Assembly (NCBI RefSeq): GCF_002284535.1
Contig: NZ_NPKH01000020.1
Location: 1-64,000 of the forward strand
Length of the DNA stretch: 64,000 bases
Direction: 5' to 3'
From: Mesorhizobium wenxiniae
Lineage (GTDB): Bacteria > Pseudomonadota > Alphaproteobacteria > Rhizobiales > Rhizobiaceae
Positions 42,808 through 50,540 of this stretch are shown here, in pieces. How positions within the stretch are numbered: position 1 is the first letter of the stretch; the number at the start of each line of letters is the position of its first letter. Position numbers and translations under genes: made by a program. The notes under the pieces were generated by a model. It was not told where the DNA came from. It made no database searches and saw only the letters and a list, made by a program, of their open reading frames with translations.

Positions 42808-44007
42808 TCAAAGCGACTTCGGCAGATACCGCCAGGTGACAAAACCGCAGCCCGCCGCCAGCAGGCCGAGCGTGGCGAACACCGAGCCCAGCCCGAAAAA
42901 CGCCAGCACCACCGAATAGACCAACGGCGGTGTCAGCTCGGAAAAGTCGAGATAGGTGCGATAGACCGCCGCCATCTCAGCCCTTTCATAGAACCGCACC
43001 GAGCGCATGAAGGCGGTCGAGCCCAACGCGTCGAGAGCGATGGCGAAGAGCGCGCCGCACAGCAGCAAGGCGCCGGTAAGAAACGGCACGGATTCGCCGA
43101 CGGCGCCTGCCGCCAGCAGCATGGCCGACAGGGCGAAATAGGCTGACGTCATGGTTCGCCGGCCGCCGAAACGCTGTCCCACTCTGCCCCAGAAGATGGC
43201 CGTGAACAACAGCGCATTGCCCGCTGAGACCAGCAGGCCGCCAGCGAGCTCGCCCTCGCCTGTGATCACCATGAACAAAGGCCCGTAGACGAAAAATGTC
43301 GTCCAGAAGCAGGAGCGGCCGAAGGCGATCAGCCAGGCCAGCCTGAGACGCGGCTGCGCGACGAAGCGGCCGATATTGGCGAGCGGATTGGCCGGCCGCG
43401 TCTTGCCAGGGCGGATCGACTGATCGTCGCCGAGCCGGTTGGTCCAGAACAGCGCCAGCAGGGCCATGGCGAAGATGGCGACCGCGCCATGCGCGGCATA
43501 GATGCCAAAACGCGTGTAGAGGAAGATGCCGAGTGTCGGCCCGCTTGTCCAGGCGAGCATCGACCACGCCATGCGCAGCGATTCGGCCTGCATGAAATCG
43601 GTCTTGCGGATGTGGTCCATAATGTAGAGGCTGAGCGTGATGGACAACGCGCTGGCGCCCATCACGCGGCAAAGCATGCCCACCAACTGCCCAGCGAGCG
43701 TGTGCGTGACGAAGAACAGCGAGCCGACGGCAAGCAGGCAGGCACCTGATGTGTAGACCCAGCGTCGGGCAAAGCGCCGGATGAGCATCGGCATGAACAG
43801 CGTCACCGACAGGCCGAGCAGCGCCGCGACGGTGTAGAGGATCGAGACGATCTGCTCGTTGCGGAGGATTTCGTAGGCCTGGATCGGGATGACGCTCGAC
43901 ACGGTGGCGCGCGCGAAGGATTCGACCGCATAGAGCGAGGCGAAGGTGCGCGCATCCGCTGGTCGCAAGGCCGGAAGCCCGAGTGGATGGCGCACATGGG
44001 TAGCCAT
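42808..44007 (-). CDS. Major facilitator superfamily transporter
   Basis: The 399-residue protein has about twelve hydrophobic helices with the cytoplasmic middle loop near 185-210 and a basic motif (RRFARRWVY) between helices 2 and 3 of the first half. The substrate is not apparent. The ATG at 44007 is chosen because earlier in-frame codons overlap the repeat region. It is convergent with the oxygenase pseudogene by only a few bases. Confidence 0.88.
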   Translation of the reverse strand: MATHVRHPLGLPALRPADARTFASLYAVESFARATVSSVIPIQAYEILRNEQIVSILYTVAALLGLSVTLFMPMLIRRFARRWVYTSGACLLAVGSLFFVTHTLAGQLVGMLCRVMGASALSITLSLYIMDHIRKTDFMQAESLRMAWSMLAWTSGPTLGIFLYTRFGIYAAHGAVAIFAMALLALFWTNRLGDDQSIRPGKTRPANPLANIGRFVAQPRLRLAWLIAFGRSCFWTTFFVYGPLFMVITGEGELAGGLLVSAGNALLFTAIFWGRVGQRFGGRRTMTSAYFALSAMLLAAGAVGESVPFLTGALLLCGALFAIALDALGSTAFMRSVRFYERAEMAAVYRTYLDFSELTPPLVYSVVLAFFGLGSVFATLGLLAAGCGFVTWRYLPKSL

Positions 44008-44146
44008 TGCTGTCCCCGAAGCAGAATCGCCCAAAGCAGGACGTGAGCGCCAAATCTGCCGTGGCCATCCCTGGGTCGGTAACAGGAAACCGACCCGTTC
44101 ACGGCAAAAAGCGAACCGGCCAAAGGCTTTCCGGCGCTGGCCTACC

Positions 44147-44248
44147 GCATCGGCCCGAAATCGGAATCGATTCTCGGAAAGCACGATGCGTAGATTCAAA
44201 AGCGTTAGAGCGAACTTTGTGCGTCCAAGTGGACGCACGTCGCTCTAA
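44147..44248. repeat. Composite intergenic repeat (types R2 and R3)
   Basis: CATCGGCCCGAAATCGGAATCG is the R2 module (44147-44190). GTTAGAGCGAAC, then GTGCGTCC-N4-GGACGCAC, then GTCGCTCTAA is R3 (44205-44248). This is the mirror order of the pair at 41804-41890. The remaining part of the 44008-44365 gap shows nothing recognisable. Confidence 0.75.
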
Positions 44249-44365
44249 TGCCGGCCTTGATGCGACGCCGGCGCGAACCGGAGCCGAGGCCGTGTGTGGC
44301 CGCCTTCTTTTGTCCGGGGCAATCGTGATAGTCGTCTTGCTCTGCTGAATCAGAATTGCGAGACC

Positions 44366-45370
44366 ATGAGCATCGACACGCTGACCGTATCCGTTCAGGA
44401 TCAACCGAAGCCGAAGCGCATCATCGCCATCGACGTCGCCCGCGGCGTCGCTTTGCTTGCCATGGCGAGTTACCATTTCACCTGGGATCTCGAATTCTTC
44501 GGCTACACCGATCCCGGTCTGACCGCCTTCGGCTGGTGGAAATTCTACGCGCGCTGCATCGCTTCGACCTTCCTGTTCCTGGTCGGCGTCAGTCTGTTCC
44601 TCGCCCATGGCAAACAGATCCGCTGGAACGGTTTCTGGAAACGCTTCGCCATGGTCGCTGGTGCGGCGCTCGCCATATCCGCTGCCACGAGGCTTGCCAC
44701 GCCGGACAGTTTCATCTTCTTCGGTATCCTGCACGAGATCGCGCTCGCCAGCCTGCTCGGCCTGGCGTTTCTGCGGCTGCCGGCGCTGCTGACGCTTGTT
44801 GTCGCGGCTTTCGTCATCACCGCGCCGCTCTACCTCAGGTCCGAGATCTTCGACCATCCGGCCCTGTGGTGGGTCGGCCTGTCGGCAACCAATCCTCGCT
44901 CCAACGATTATGTGCCGCTGTTTCCATGGTTCGGCGCCGTGCTTGTGGGCATCGCGGCGGCAAAACTCGCCTTCACTTCCGGCTTGCTGACGCGGCTGGC
45001 GGGCCTGACGCCCGGCCGCTGGACAAATCCGCTGGTCTTTATCGGCCGGCACAGCCTCGCCTTCTATCTGATCCACCAGCCGGTGCTGATCGGCTCGGTC
45101 TGGCTGCTTTCGCAAGTGGTGCCGGCACCGGTCGAGACCAGGCAGGTCACCTTCCTGAAAGAATGCCAGACATCGTGCGAGCAATCGCGCGACACGGAGT
45201 TCTGCTCCAGCTATTGTGTGTGCATGCTCGATACACTCGAGGGCGAGGCCACGCTTGATCGGCTCTACCGCACCGACCAGGCTGCGGAATGGAAGGCACA
45301 TCTCAACGAGCTCGCCGGCGCCTGCACTGCCAAAGCCGACAGCACTTTGATGGAGGGAGGAGCACAATGA
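44366..45370 (+). CDS. DUF1624 membrane protein (heparan-alpha-glucosaminide N-acetyltransferase-like) with Cys-rich tail
   Basis: The 334-residue protein opens with IIAIDVARGVALLAMASYHF near 20-39, the DxARG motif of DUF1624/acyltransferase-3-like proteins, followed by about seven helices. After the last helix a soluble tail (about 255-334) carries a cluster of Cys (KECQTSCEQ, then FCSSYCVCML). Acyl transfer to a sugar or lipid is the family guess, the substrate unknown. It overlaps the ICMT-like gene by ATGA. Confidence 0.8.
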   Translation: MSIDTLTVSVQDQPKPKRIIAIDVARGVALLAMASYHFTWDLEFFGYTDPGLTAFGWWKFYARCIASTFLFLVGVSLFLAHGKQIRWNGFWKRFAMVAGAALAISAATRLATPDSFIFFGILHEIALASLLGLAFLRLPALLTLVVAAFVITAPLYLRSEIFDHPALWWVGLSATNPRSNDYVPLFPWFGAVLVGIAAAKLAFTSGLLTRLAGLTPGRWTNPLVFIGRHSLAFYLIHQPVLIGSVWLLSQVVPAPVETRQVTFLKECQTSCEQSRDTEFCSSYCVCMLDTLEGEATLDRLYRTDQAAEWKAHLNELAGACTAKADSTLMEGGAQ

Positions 45371-45858
45371 CCGACCATCAACAGAAACCGGGGCAACCTA
45401 AACCGGGGTTTATACCTTGGCCGCCGCTGATCTATGTCGCGGCCATCGCCGTCAGCATCGGGCTTGGCTTGCTCTACCCGCTGCCATGGATCGGCGGCCT
45501 GCTCGGCGACATCCTGTTCGCGGCCGGCTGGGTGGCATTGTTCGGCGTCGTCGCACTCTGGTTCACGGCGATCCGCACCATGATCCGGGCAAAGACGACG
45601 CTCCACCCAAACGCCGTGCCGGACCATCTGGTGACATCAGGCCCCTTTGCTGTCAGCCGCAACCCAATATATCTGGCCAACACACTGCTGCTGATCGGCG
45701 TGGCCCTTGTCTCCGGGATCGTATGGTTCCTGCCGCTGGCGATCATCGCCGCCTTCGCAACGCAGAAAATGGCGATTGAGGGCGAGGAAAAAGTGCTGAC
45801 GACGAAATTCGGCAAGAAATACCGGGACTACGCGAAAAAGGTGCGACGCTGGATTTGA
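45367..45858 (+). CDS. Isoprenylcysteine carboxyl methyltransferase (ICMT)-family membrane protein
   Basis: This is a 163-residue protein with four hydrophobic helices and the C-terminal half of ICMT/PEMT-like methyltransferases: HLVTSGPFAVSRNPIYLANT near 88-107 (the SAM-binding RNPxY motif), and EEKVLTTKFGKKYRDY near 140-155. Bacterial members methylate isoprenoid or lipid substrates, usually unknown. It overlaps the DUF1624 gene by four bases, suggesting that both modify the same membrane compound. Confidence 0.88.
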   Translation: MTDHQQKPGQPKPGFIPWPPLIYVAAIAVSIGLGLLYPLPWIGGLLGDILFAAGWVALFGVVALWFTAIRTMIRAKTTLHPNAVPDHLVTSGPFAVSRNPIYLANTLLLIGVALVSGIVWFLPLAIIAAFATQKMAIEGEEKVLTTKFGKKYRDYAKKVRRWI

Positions 45859-45904
45859 GGCGTGCAGCAAGGTCTTTTCAGAGTAGAATTATCGAAAGGG
45901 CCGG

Positions 45905-46291
45905 TCAGGTGTTGACGCCGAGCTCCACCAATCGCTCGACGCAGGATTCCTCGGCCTGGTCGAGTTCGGCCAAGGTCTCTTCGAGGTCCCGGCGCTTCTG
46001 GCGCAGATCCTCGCGCTTTTCCTCAATGCGTTTGATCATCAGGTTGAGCTGACCGACCTCCCCGGGCGGCTCCTTATACATCTGGATGATTTCGCGGATT
46101 TCATTGATCGAAAAGCCGAGTCTCTTGCCGCGCATGATCTGGCGGATGAGGTGCCGGTCCGACGGGCGAAACAACCGCGTACGGCCGCGACGTACCGGCT
46201 GCACCAGCCCCTCGTCCTCGTAGAAGCGCAGCGTCCGCGTCGAAATATCGAATTCGCGGGTCAGTTCGGTGATCGAATAATATTCCCGCAT
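45905..46291 (-). CDS. MerR-family transcriptional regulator
   Basis: The 128-residue protein has an N-terminal winged helix (SITELTREFDISTRTLRFYE near 6-25, then FRPSDRHLIRQIMRGK) and a long C-terminal coiled coil (about 75-120). No metal-binding Cys cluster is present, so a metal sensor is unlikely. It resembles the LiuR-type acyl-CoA regulators of alphaproteobacteria, an impression from sequence only. It stands alone between the ICMT gene and mgtE; its start at 46291 gives the usual short N-terminus. Confidence 0.88.
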   Translation of the reverse strand: MREYYSITELTREFDISTRTLRFYEDEGLVQPVRRGRTRLFRPSDRHLIRQIMRGKRLGFSINEIREIIQMYKEPPGEVGQLNLMIKRIEEKREDLRQKRRDLEETLAELDQAEESCVERLVELGVNT

Positions 46292-46440
46292 CGTCACTCC
46301 AAATGCCCAGCCGCGCTGCGAGTTCCAACCATGCGGCCTCGCTATCGTCCAGACGCGCGTCAGAATCGGCCGACAGGCACTTCCAAAATCTCGCATGGCA
46401 TTTACGTAAAAGTCAATTGAAGGCATAACCGCACGTTCGC

Positions 46441-47859
46441 TCAGCGCACGCCGAACCACCATGTGGCGAGGCCGAGGAAGGCAAAGAAGCCGACGACGTC
46501 GGTGACCGTCGTGACGAAAACCGCCGAGGCCACGGCCGGGTCGATCTTGAACCGGTCGAGCAGCAGCGGGATCAGGATGCCGGCAAGTGCGGCGACGAAC
46601 ATGTTGATGATCATCGCCGCTGCGATGATGCCGCCCAAATTGGGATCGCGGAACCAGGCGGCCGCGACGATGCCGATCAGGATGGCGAAGATGATGCCGT
46701 TGATGAAGCCCACCCCCATCTCGCGGCGGATGATGCGGCCGGCATTGTAGATGTCGAGGTCCCTGGTTGCCAGCGCCCGCACCGTGACCGTCATGGTCTG
46801 CGAGCCGGCATTGCCGCCCATGCCCGCGACGATCGGCATCAGCACGGCCAGCGCCACGATGTGCTCGATCGTGCGGTCGAACAGGCCGATCACCGAGGCC
46901 GCCAGGAACGCCGTCAGCAGGTTGACGAGCAGCCACGGAACCCGCGAGCGCGAGGTCGAAAGAATGCTATCCGACAGCTCTTCGTCGCCGACACCGCCCA
47001 TGCGCAGCAGATCCTCCTCGGCTTCCTGCTGGATGACGTCGACCACGTCGTCAATGGTCAGCACGCCGACCAGCCGCTCGTTCTCGTCGACGACGGCGGC
47101 GGAGAGAAGGTCGTATTGTTCGAATTCGCGCGCCGCCTCTTCCTGGTCCATCGTGGCCGGAATGGCGTGCCTGGTCTCATGCATGACCTCTTCGACCTTG
47201 ATCGAGCGCTTGGTGCGCAGAATCTGGTCGAGATCGATGGCGCCGAGCAGCTTGAAGCTCGGATCAATGACGAAGATCTGGCTGAAGCGGTCGGGAAGGT
47301 TGTTGTCCTCGCGCATGTAGTCGATGGTCTGGCCGATCGTCCAGAACGGCGGCACCGCGACGAACTCCGTCTGCATGCGGCGGCCGGCGGTCTCTTCGGG
47401 ATAGTCGAGCGAGCGGCGCAGCCTGATCCGCTCGGTGAACGGCAGTTGCGACAGGATCTCGTCCTGGTCTTCCTTTTCGAGATCCTCGAGAATGTAGACC
47501 GCGTCGTCGGAATCGAGATCCTGCACCCCCTGGGCAATCTGCGCGTTGGGCAGGCTGTCGACGATGTCGCGGCGGATCGCCTCGTCGACCTCAGTCAGCG
47601 CGGAAAAGTCGAAATCGGCGCCCAACAAGTCGACCAGCGCGCGGCGCTGTTCGGGATGAAGCGCCTCGAGCAGATCGCCAAGTTCCGATTGGTGCAGGTC
47701 GTCGACTTCACGCTTCAGCGTCAGCGTGTCGCGATCGGCAATCGCTGCACCGATCGCGGCAAGGAAGGAAGACAGAATGGCGCCGTCCTCGCCATAAATG
47801 TCGGCGTGGCTGTCCTCAGCGGCCCTGGCGCCGGTCGTCTGTTCGTCCTGGCCTTTCAC
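46441..47859 (-). CDS. mgtE: Magnesium transporter
   Basis: The 472-residue protein has an N-terminal MgtE_N helical domain (about 50-150), two CBS domains (about 155-275) and five transmembrane helices from 330 on. The pore helix region PIVAGMGGNAGSQTMTVTVR near 345-364 is the hallmark. It admits Mg2+ (and other divalent ions) and closes when the cytosolic domains bind Mg2+. It appears monocistronic. Confidence 0.96.
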   Translation of the reverse strand: MKGQDEQTTGARAAEDSHADIYGEDGAILSSFLAAIGAAIADRDTLTLKREVDDLHQSELGDLLEALHPEQRRALVDLLGADFDFSALTEVDEAIRRDIVDSLPNAQIAQGVQDLDSDDAVYILEDLEKEDQDEILSQLPFTERIRLRRSLDYPEETAGRRMQTEFVAVPPFWTIGQTIDYMREDNNLPDRFSQIFVIDPSFKLLGAIDLDQILRTKRSIKVEEVMHETRHAIPATMDQEEAAREFEQYDLLSAAVVDENERLVGVLTIDDVVDVIQQEAEEDLLRMGGVGDEELSDSILSTSRSRVPWLLVNLLTAFLAASVIGLFDRTIEHIVALAVLMPIVAGMGGNAGSQTMTVTVRALATRDLDIYNAGRIIRREMGVGFINGIIFAILIGIVAAAWFRDPNLGGIIAAAMIINMFVAALAGILIPLLLDRFKIDPAVASAVFVTTVTDVVGFFAFLGLATWWFGVR

Positions 47860-47904
47860 CAGCGCCTCCCGCCATCAGAATTCCGGAAAAGGTGCCTGTC
47901 AGGT

Positions 47905-47973
47905 CTAGAGCATTGGACCCAGAAGTGGAAACCGGTTTTGGGAAAATCCGATGCTCAAACACAAAGATAGAGC
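47905..47973. repeat. Mosaic palindromic intergenic repeat (type R2-like)
   Basis: TCTAGAGCATTGGACCC followed by GTGGAAACCGGTTTTGGG and AAAATCCGATGCTC shows the R2 core with outer arms GAGCAT and ATGCTC. It lies between mgtE and the insertion sequence remnant. Confidence 0.65.
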
Positions 47974-48084
47974 GGCGGCACGATTCGACCTGAGGCTCCG
48001 CAGCTCTATTGCGCAATGCGCGGGAATATCAAACGAAATCCACCCTTCCTCACCGGGGAGCGAAGCCAGGCGCAACCGGATTGA

Positions 48085-48272
48085 GGGACGGACGTTGATG
48101 CCGCACTCGGCCATCTCCTCAAGGAGGCGTAGGCTCAGCTCCTGAGCCAGAGACCAACGGGCGCAAAGGATGACAGACCGATCGAAATGGCGGCCTTTGG
48201 ACACCATAAATCCTCGAACAACCGTCCAACGCTGTTTGAGGCCACTCGGTGACCGAAACATGCAACAGAGCC
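48085..48272 (-). mobile_element. 5' end remnant of an IS6-family insertion sequence
   Basis: On the minus strand, the terminal inverted repeat GGCTCTGTTGCA (tip at 48272) is followed 54 bp on by an ATG (48207) opening a frame that reads KGRHFDRSVILCARWSLAQ and then LRLLEEMAECGINV. These are N-terminal features of IS6-family transposases. Beyond about 48085 the similarity is lost, so the DDE core and the other end are absent. The gap 47860-48410 holds only this and the R2 repeat. Confidence 0.75.
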
Positions 48273-48290
48273 GGTTTGCCTTACCATCAC

Positions 48291-48305
48291 GTCAATTGCG
48301 TTGAC
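48291..48305. promoter_or_regulatory. Inverted repeat upstream of the mannosylfructose genes
   Basis: GTCAA-N5-TTGAC lies about 105 bp before the glycosyltransferase ATG and just outside the insertion sequence tip. It could be a regulator site or a promoter element; nothing in the sequence decides. Confidence 0.35.
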
Positions 48306-48410
48306 CTGAGCGCGTGCCTGGAATTTGCGGATGGGTGGTGGAATCCTTATAGTTGTGAATTGGCGCACGCTTTCGACTGCGGGCGTGCAGAATCGTAGAG
48401 AAGGATACAG

Positions 48411-49748
48411 ATGCCGGACGTCAACTCGGATGCGGCGACACCTCGAATTGCACTCATTTCAACCCACGGCTACGTAGCTGCCAACCCACCACTCGGCGCG
48501 GCCGATACCGGCGGACAGGTGGTCTACGTCCTGGAACTTGCTAAAAAGCTGGCCCAATTGGGCTATGCCGTCGATATCTGGACGCGGCGATTTGAAGACC
48601 AGCCTCCTATCGATGAAGTGGCAGACGGGGTTCGTGTCCTGCGTGTCGCCTGCGGCGGACCCGATTTTATTCCGAAGGAATACCTCCACCGCCATCTTCT
48701 CGAGTGGTGTGAAAACGCGTTGCGCCTGATTCGCAGGGAAAACCTCTCCTACGACTTCATCAACAGTCACTACTGGGATGCGGGCCTGGCGGGGCAGCGA
48801 CTGTCGGAAGCTCTTAATATCCCGCACATCCATACGCCGCATTCGCTCGGCATATGGAAGAAGCGCCAGATGAAGACGGACTACCCGGACAAGGCCGATA
48901 CATTCGAGGCCGAGTTCAATTTCACCGAGCGCATAAAGCACGAGACCATCATCTATCGAAGCTGTGCCATGGTGATTGCAACAACGCCGCCGCAGTTGGA
49001 TATGCTGGTCGAGGACTACAGTCTCGAGCGCGACCGCGTGCACATGATCCCGCCCGGTTACGACGACAACCGGTTCTTCCCCGTCAGCGAGGCGTCTCGC
49101 CGGCTGATCCGCCATCGGCTCGGCTTCGAAGGGCGAACGATCCTGGCGCTCGGCCGGCTCGCCACCAACAAGGGGTACGACCTGCTGATCGATGCGTTTT
49201 CCGTGGTGGCGCCGCGTGTGCCGGATGCGGTCCTGAGACTTGCAGTCGGCGGCGAGAACATGGACGAGCAGGAACAGAAGATCCTGAACCAGCTCAAGGA
49301 ACAGGTTGAACAGCTAGGCTTGCAGGATCGTGTCGTCTTCTCCGGATATGTTGCCGACGAGGATCTGGCCGACACGTATCGGGCGGCGGACATGTTCGTC
49401 CTGTCGAGCCGCTACGAGCCGTTCGGCATGACCGGGATCGAGGCAATGGCCTGCGGAACGCCCACCGTGGTTACGATCCATGGCGGCCTCTATCGCGGGA
49501 TCAGCTATGGCCGGCACGCGCTGTTCGGTGATCCGTTCGACAAGGAAGATCTCGGCATCACGATCGTCAAGCCTATGAAGCACCAGCGCCTCTACGGCCG
49601 ACTGGGTCGCATGGGTGCGCACAAGGCGCGCAGCCTGTTCACCTGGACAGGTATCGCGCAGCAGCTTGTCAGCCTTGTCGAAGGACGTCCGGTGCTGAAG
49701 GCGGTCGACGACCATGATTGGGATGAGCCGTGGAACGACGGCGATTGA
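48411..49748 (+). CDS. mfpsA: GT4 glycosyltransferase, mannosylfructose-phosphate synthase-like
   Basis: The 445-residue protein is a sucrose-phosphate-synthase-like GT4 enzyme. GAADTGGQVVYVLELAKKL near 27-45 is the donor/acceptor glycine loop, TPHSLGIWKK near 143-152 the acceptor region, and EPFGMTGIEAMACG near 327-340 the E-x7-E donor site. The closest characterised relative by arrangement is Agrobacterium MfpsA, which joins GDP-mannose to fructose 6-phosphate. GAGAAGGAT precedes the ATG. The next gene, a matching HAD phosphatase, overlaps it by 19 bases, which supports this over sucrose synthesis. Confidence 0.8.
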   Translation: MPDVNSDAATPRIALISTHGYVAANPPLGAADTGGQVVYVLELAKKLAQLGYAVDIWTRRFEDQPPIDEVADGVRVLRVACGGPDFIPKEYLHRHLLEWCENALRLIRRENLSYDFINSHYWDAGLAGQRLSEALNIPHIHTPHSLGIWKKRQMKTDYPDKADTFEAEFNFTERIKHETIIYRSCAMVIATTPPQLDMLVEDYSLERDRVHMIPPGYDDNRFFPVSEASRRLIRHRLGFEGRTILALGRLATNKGYDLLIDAFSVVAPRVPDAVLRLAVGGENMDEQEQKILNQLKEQVEQLGLQDRVVFSGYVADEDLADTYRAADMFVLSSRYEPFGMTGIEAMACGTPTVVTIHGGLYRGISYGRHALFGDPFDKEDLGITIVKPMKHQRLYGRLGRMGAHKARSLFTWTGIAQQLVSLVEGRPVLKAVDDHDWDEPWNDGD

Positions 49749-50518
49749 AACCGATCGCGCTTCTATCGAGTGACCTCGACGGGACTCTGGCAGGCGATGC
49801 GCCGGCGACATCACGCTTCCGTTCCAAATGGGAAGCGCTCGACCCCGAGCACCGGCCGGTTCTCGTCTACAACAGCGGTCGTCTGGCCGACGATATTTTA
49901 AACTTCGTCGACGAAGTCGGCCTGCCAGCGCCGGACTACGTGATCGGCGGTGTCGGCACAATGCTCGCCGGTCCGCGGCACACCTCGCGTCTCGCACACT
50001 TTACTGATCTGGGGCACTTTACCCAGAGGTTTTCGGAAGGCTGGTCTCTTGAGAAAGTCGATGCGGTGCTCGGATCGCTCGAAGACACCGTTCGCCAACC
50101 CGATGGCTATCAACACGCCTTCAAATCGAGTTGGTACCTGCACGAAGCAAGTCCGGAAGCCCTTGCCAGCATCGAGCGCGCTCTGGCCGAGGCCGGCCTG
50201 TCGGTGACGATGATCTATTCCAGCGGACGCGATCTCGATATCCTGCCGCGTTCGGCAGACAAGGGCCAGGCGCTGGCCTGGCTCTGCAATGAACTCAGCA
50301 TCGGCCTGGATGAGGTGGTGGTCGCCGGCGATACCAACAACGATCGCAGTATGTTCGACCTGCCGGGTGCGCGCGGGATTGTCGTCGCCAATGCCCTACC
50401 CGAACTGCTTGACATGGCTCGGGACAACCCGCTGATTTACAGCGCGAAGGAACAGTTTGCCTTTGGCGTCGTCGAAGGCCTCGTTCATTGGTCGGTGTTT
50501 GACGACGCCCGATCCTAA
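49730..50518 (+). CDS. mfpP: HAD phosphatase, mannosylfructose-phosphate phosphatase-like (sucrose phosphatase family)
   Basis: The 262-residue protein is a Cof/SPP-type HAD hydrolase with SSDLDGTLAG near 13-22, VYNSGRLADD, and VVAGDTNNDRSMF near 200-212. It should release phosphate from the disaccharide phosphate made by the preceding enzyme, giving mannosylfructose, an osmolyte in Agrobacterium. The GTG at 49730 lies within the synthase gene; a TTG at 49745 is an alternative. Confidence 0.8.
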   Translation: MERRRLKPIALLSSDLDGTLAGDAPATSRFRSKWEALDPEHRPVLVYNSGRLADDILNFVDEVGLPAPDYVIGGVGTMLAGPRHTSRLAHFTDLGHFTQRFSEGWSLEKVDAVLGSLEDTVRQPDGYQHAFKSSWYLHEASPEALASIERALAEAGLSVTMIYSSGRDLDILPRSADKGQALAWLCNELSIGLDEVVVAGDTNNDRSMFDLPGARGIVVANALPELLDMARDNPLIYSAKEQFAFGVVEGLVHWSVFDDARS

Positions 50519-50540
50519 ACTGGAAAGATTGATCTCCTTG

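Noticed and set aside
44147-44248. Palindromes read as rho-independent terminators
   Set aside because: No T-run follows either stem, and the same sequences recur in other gaps, so they are repeat modules.
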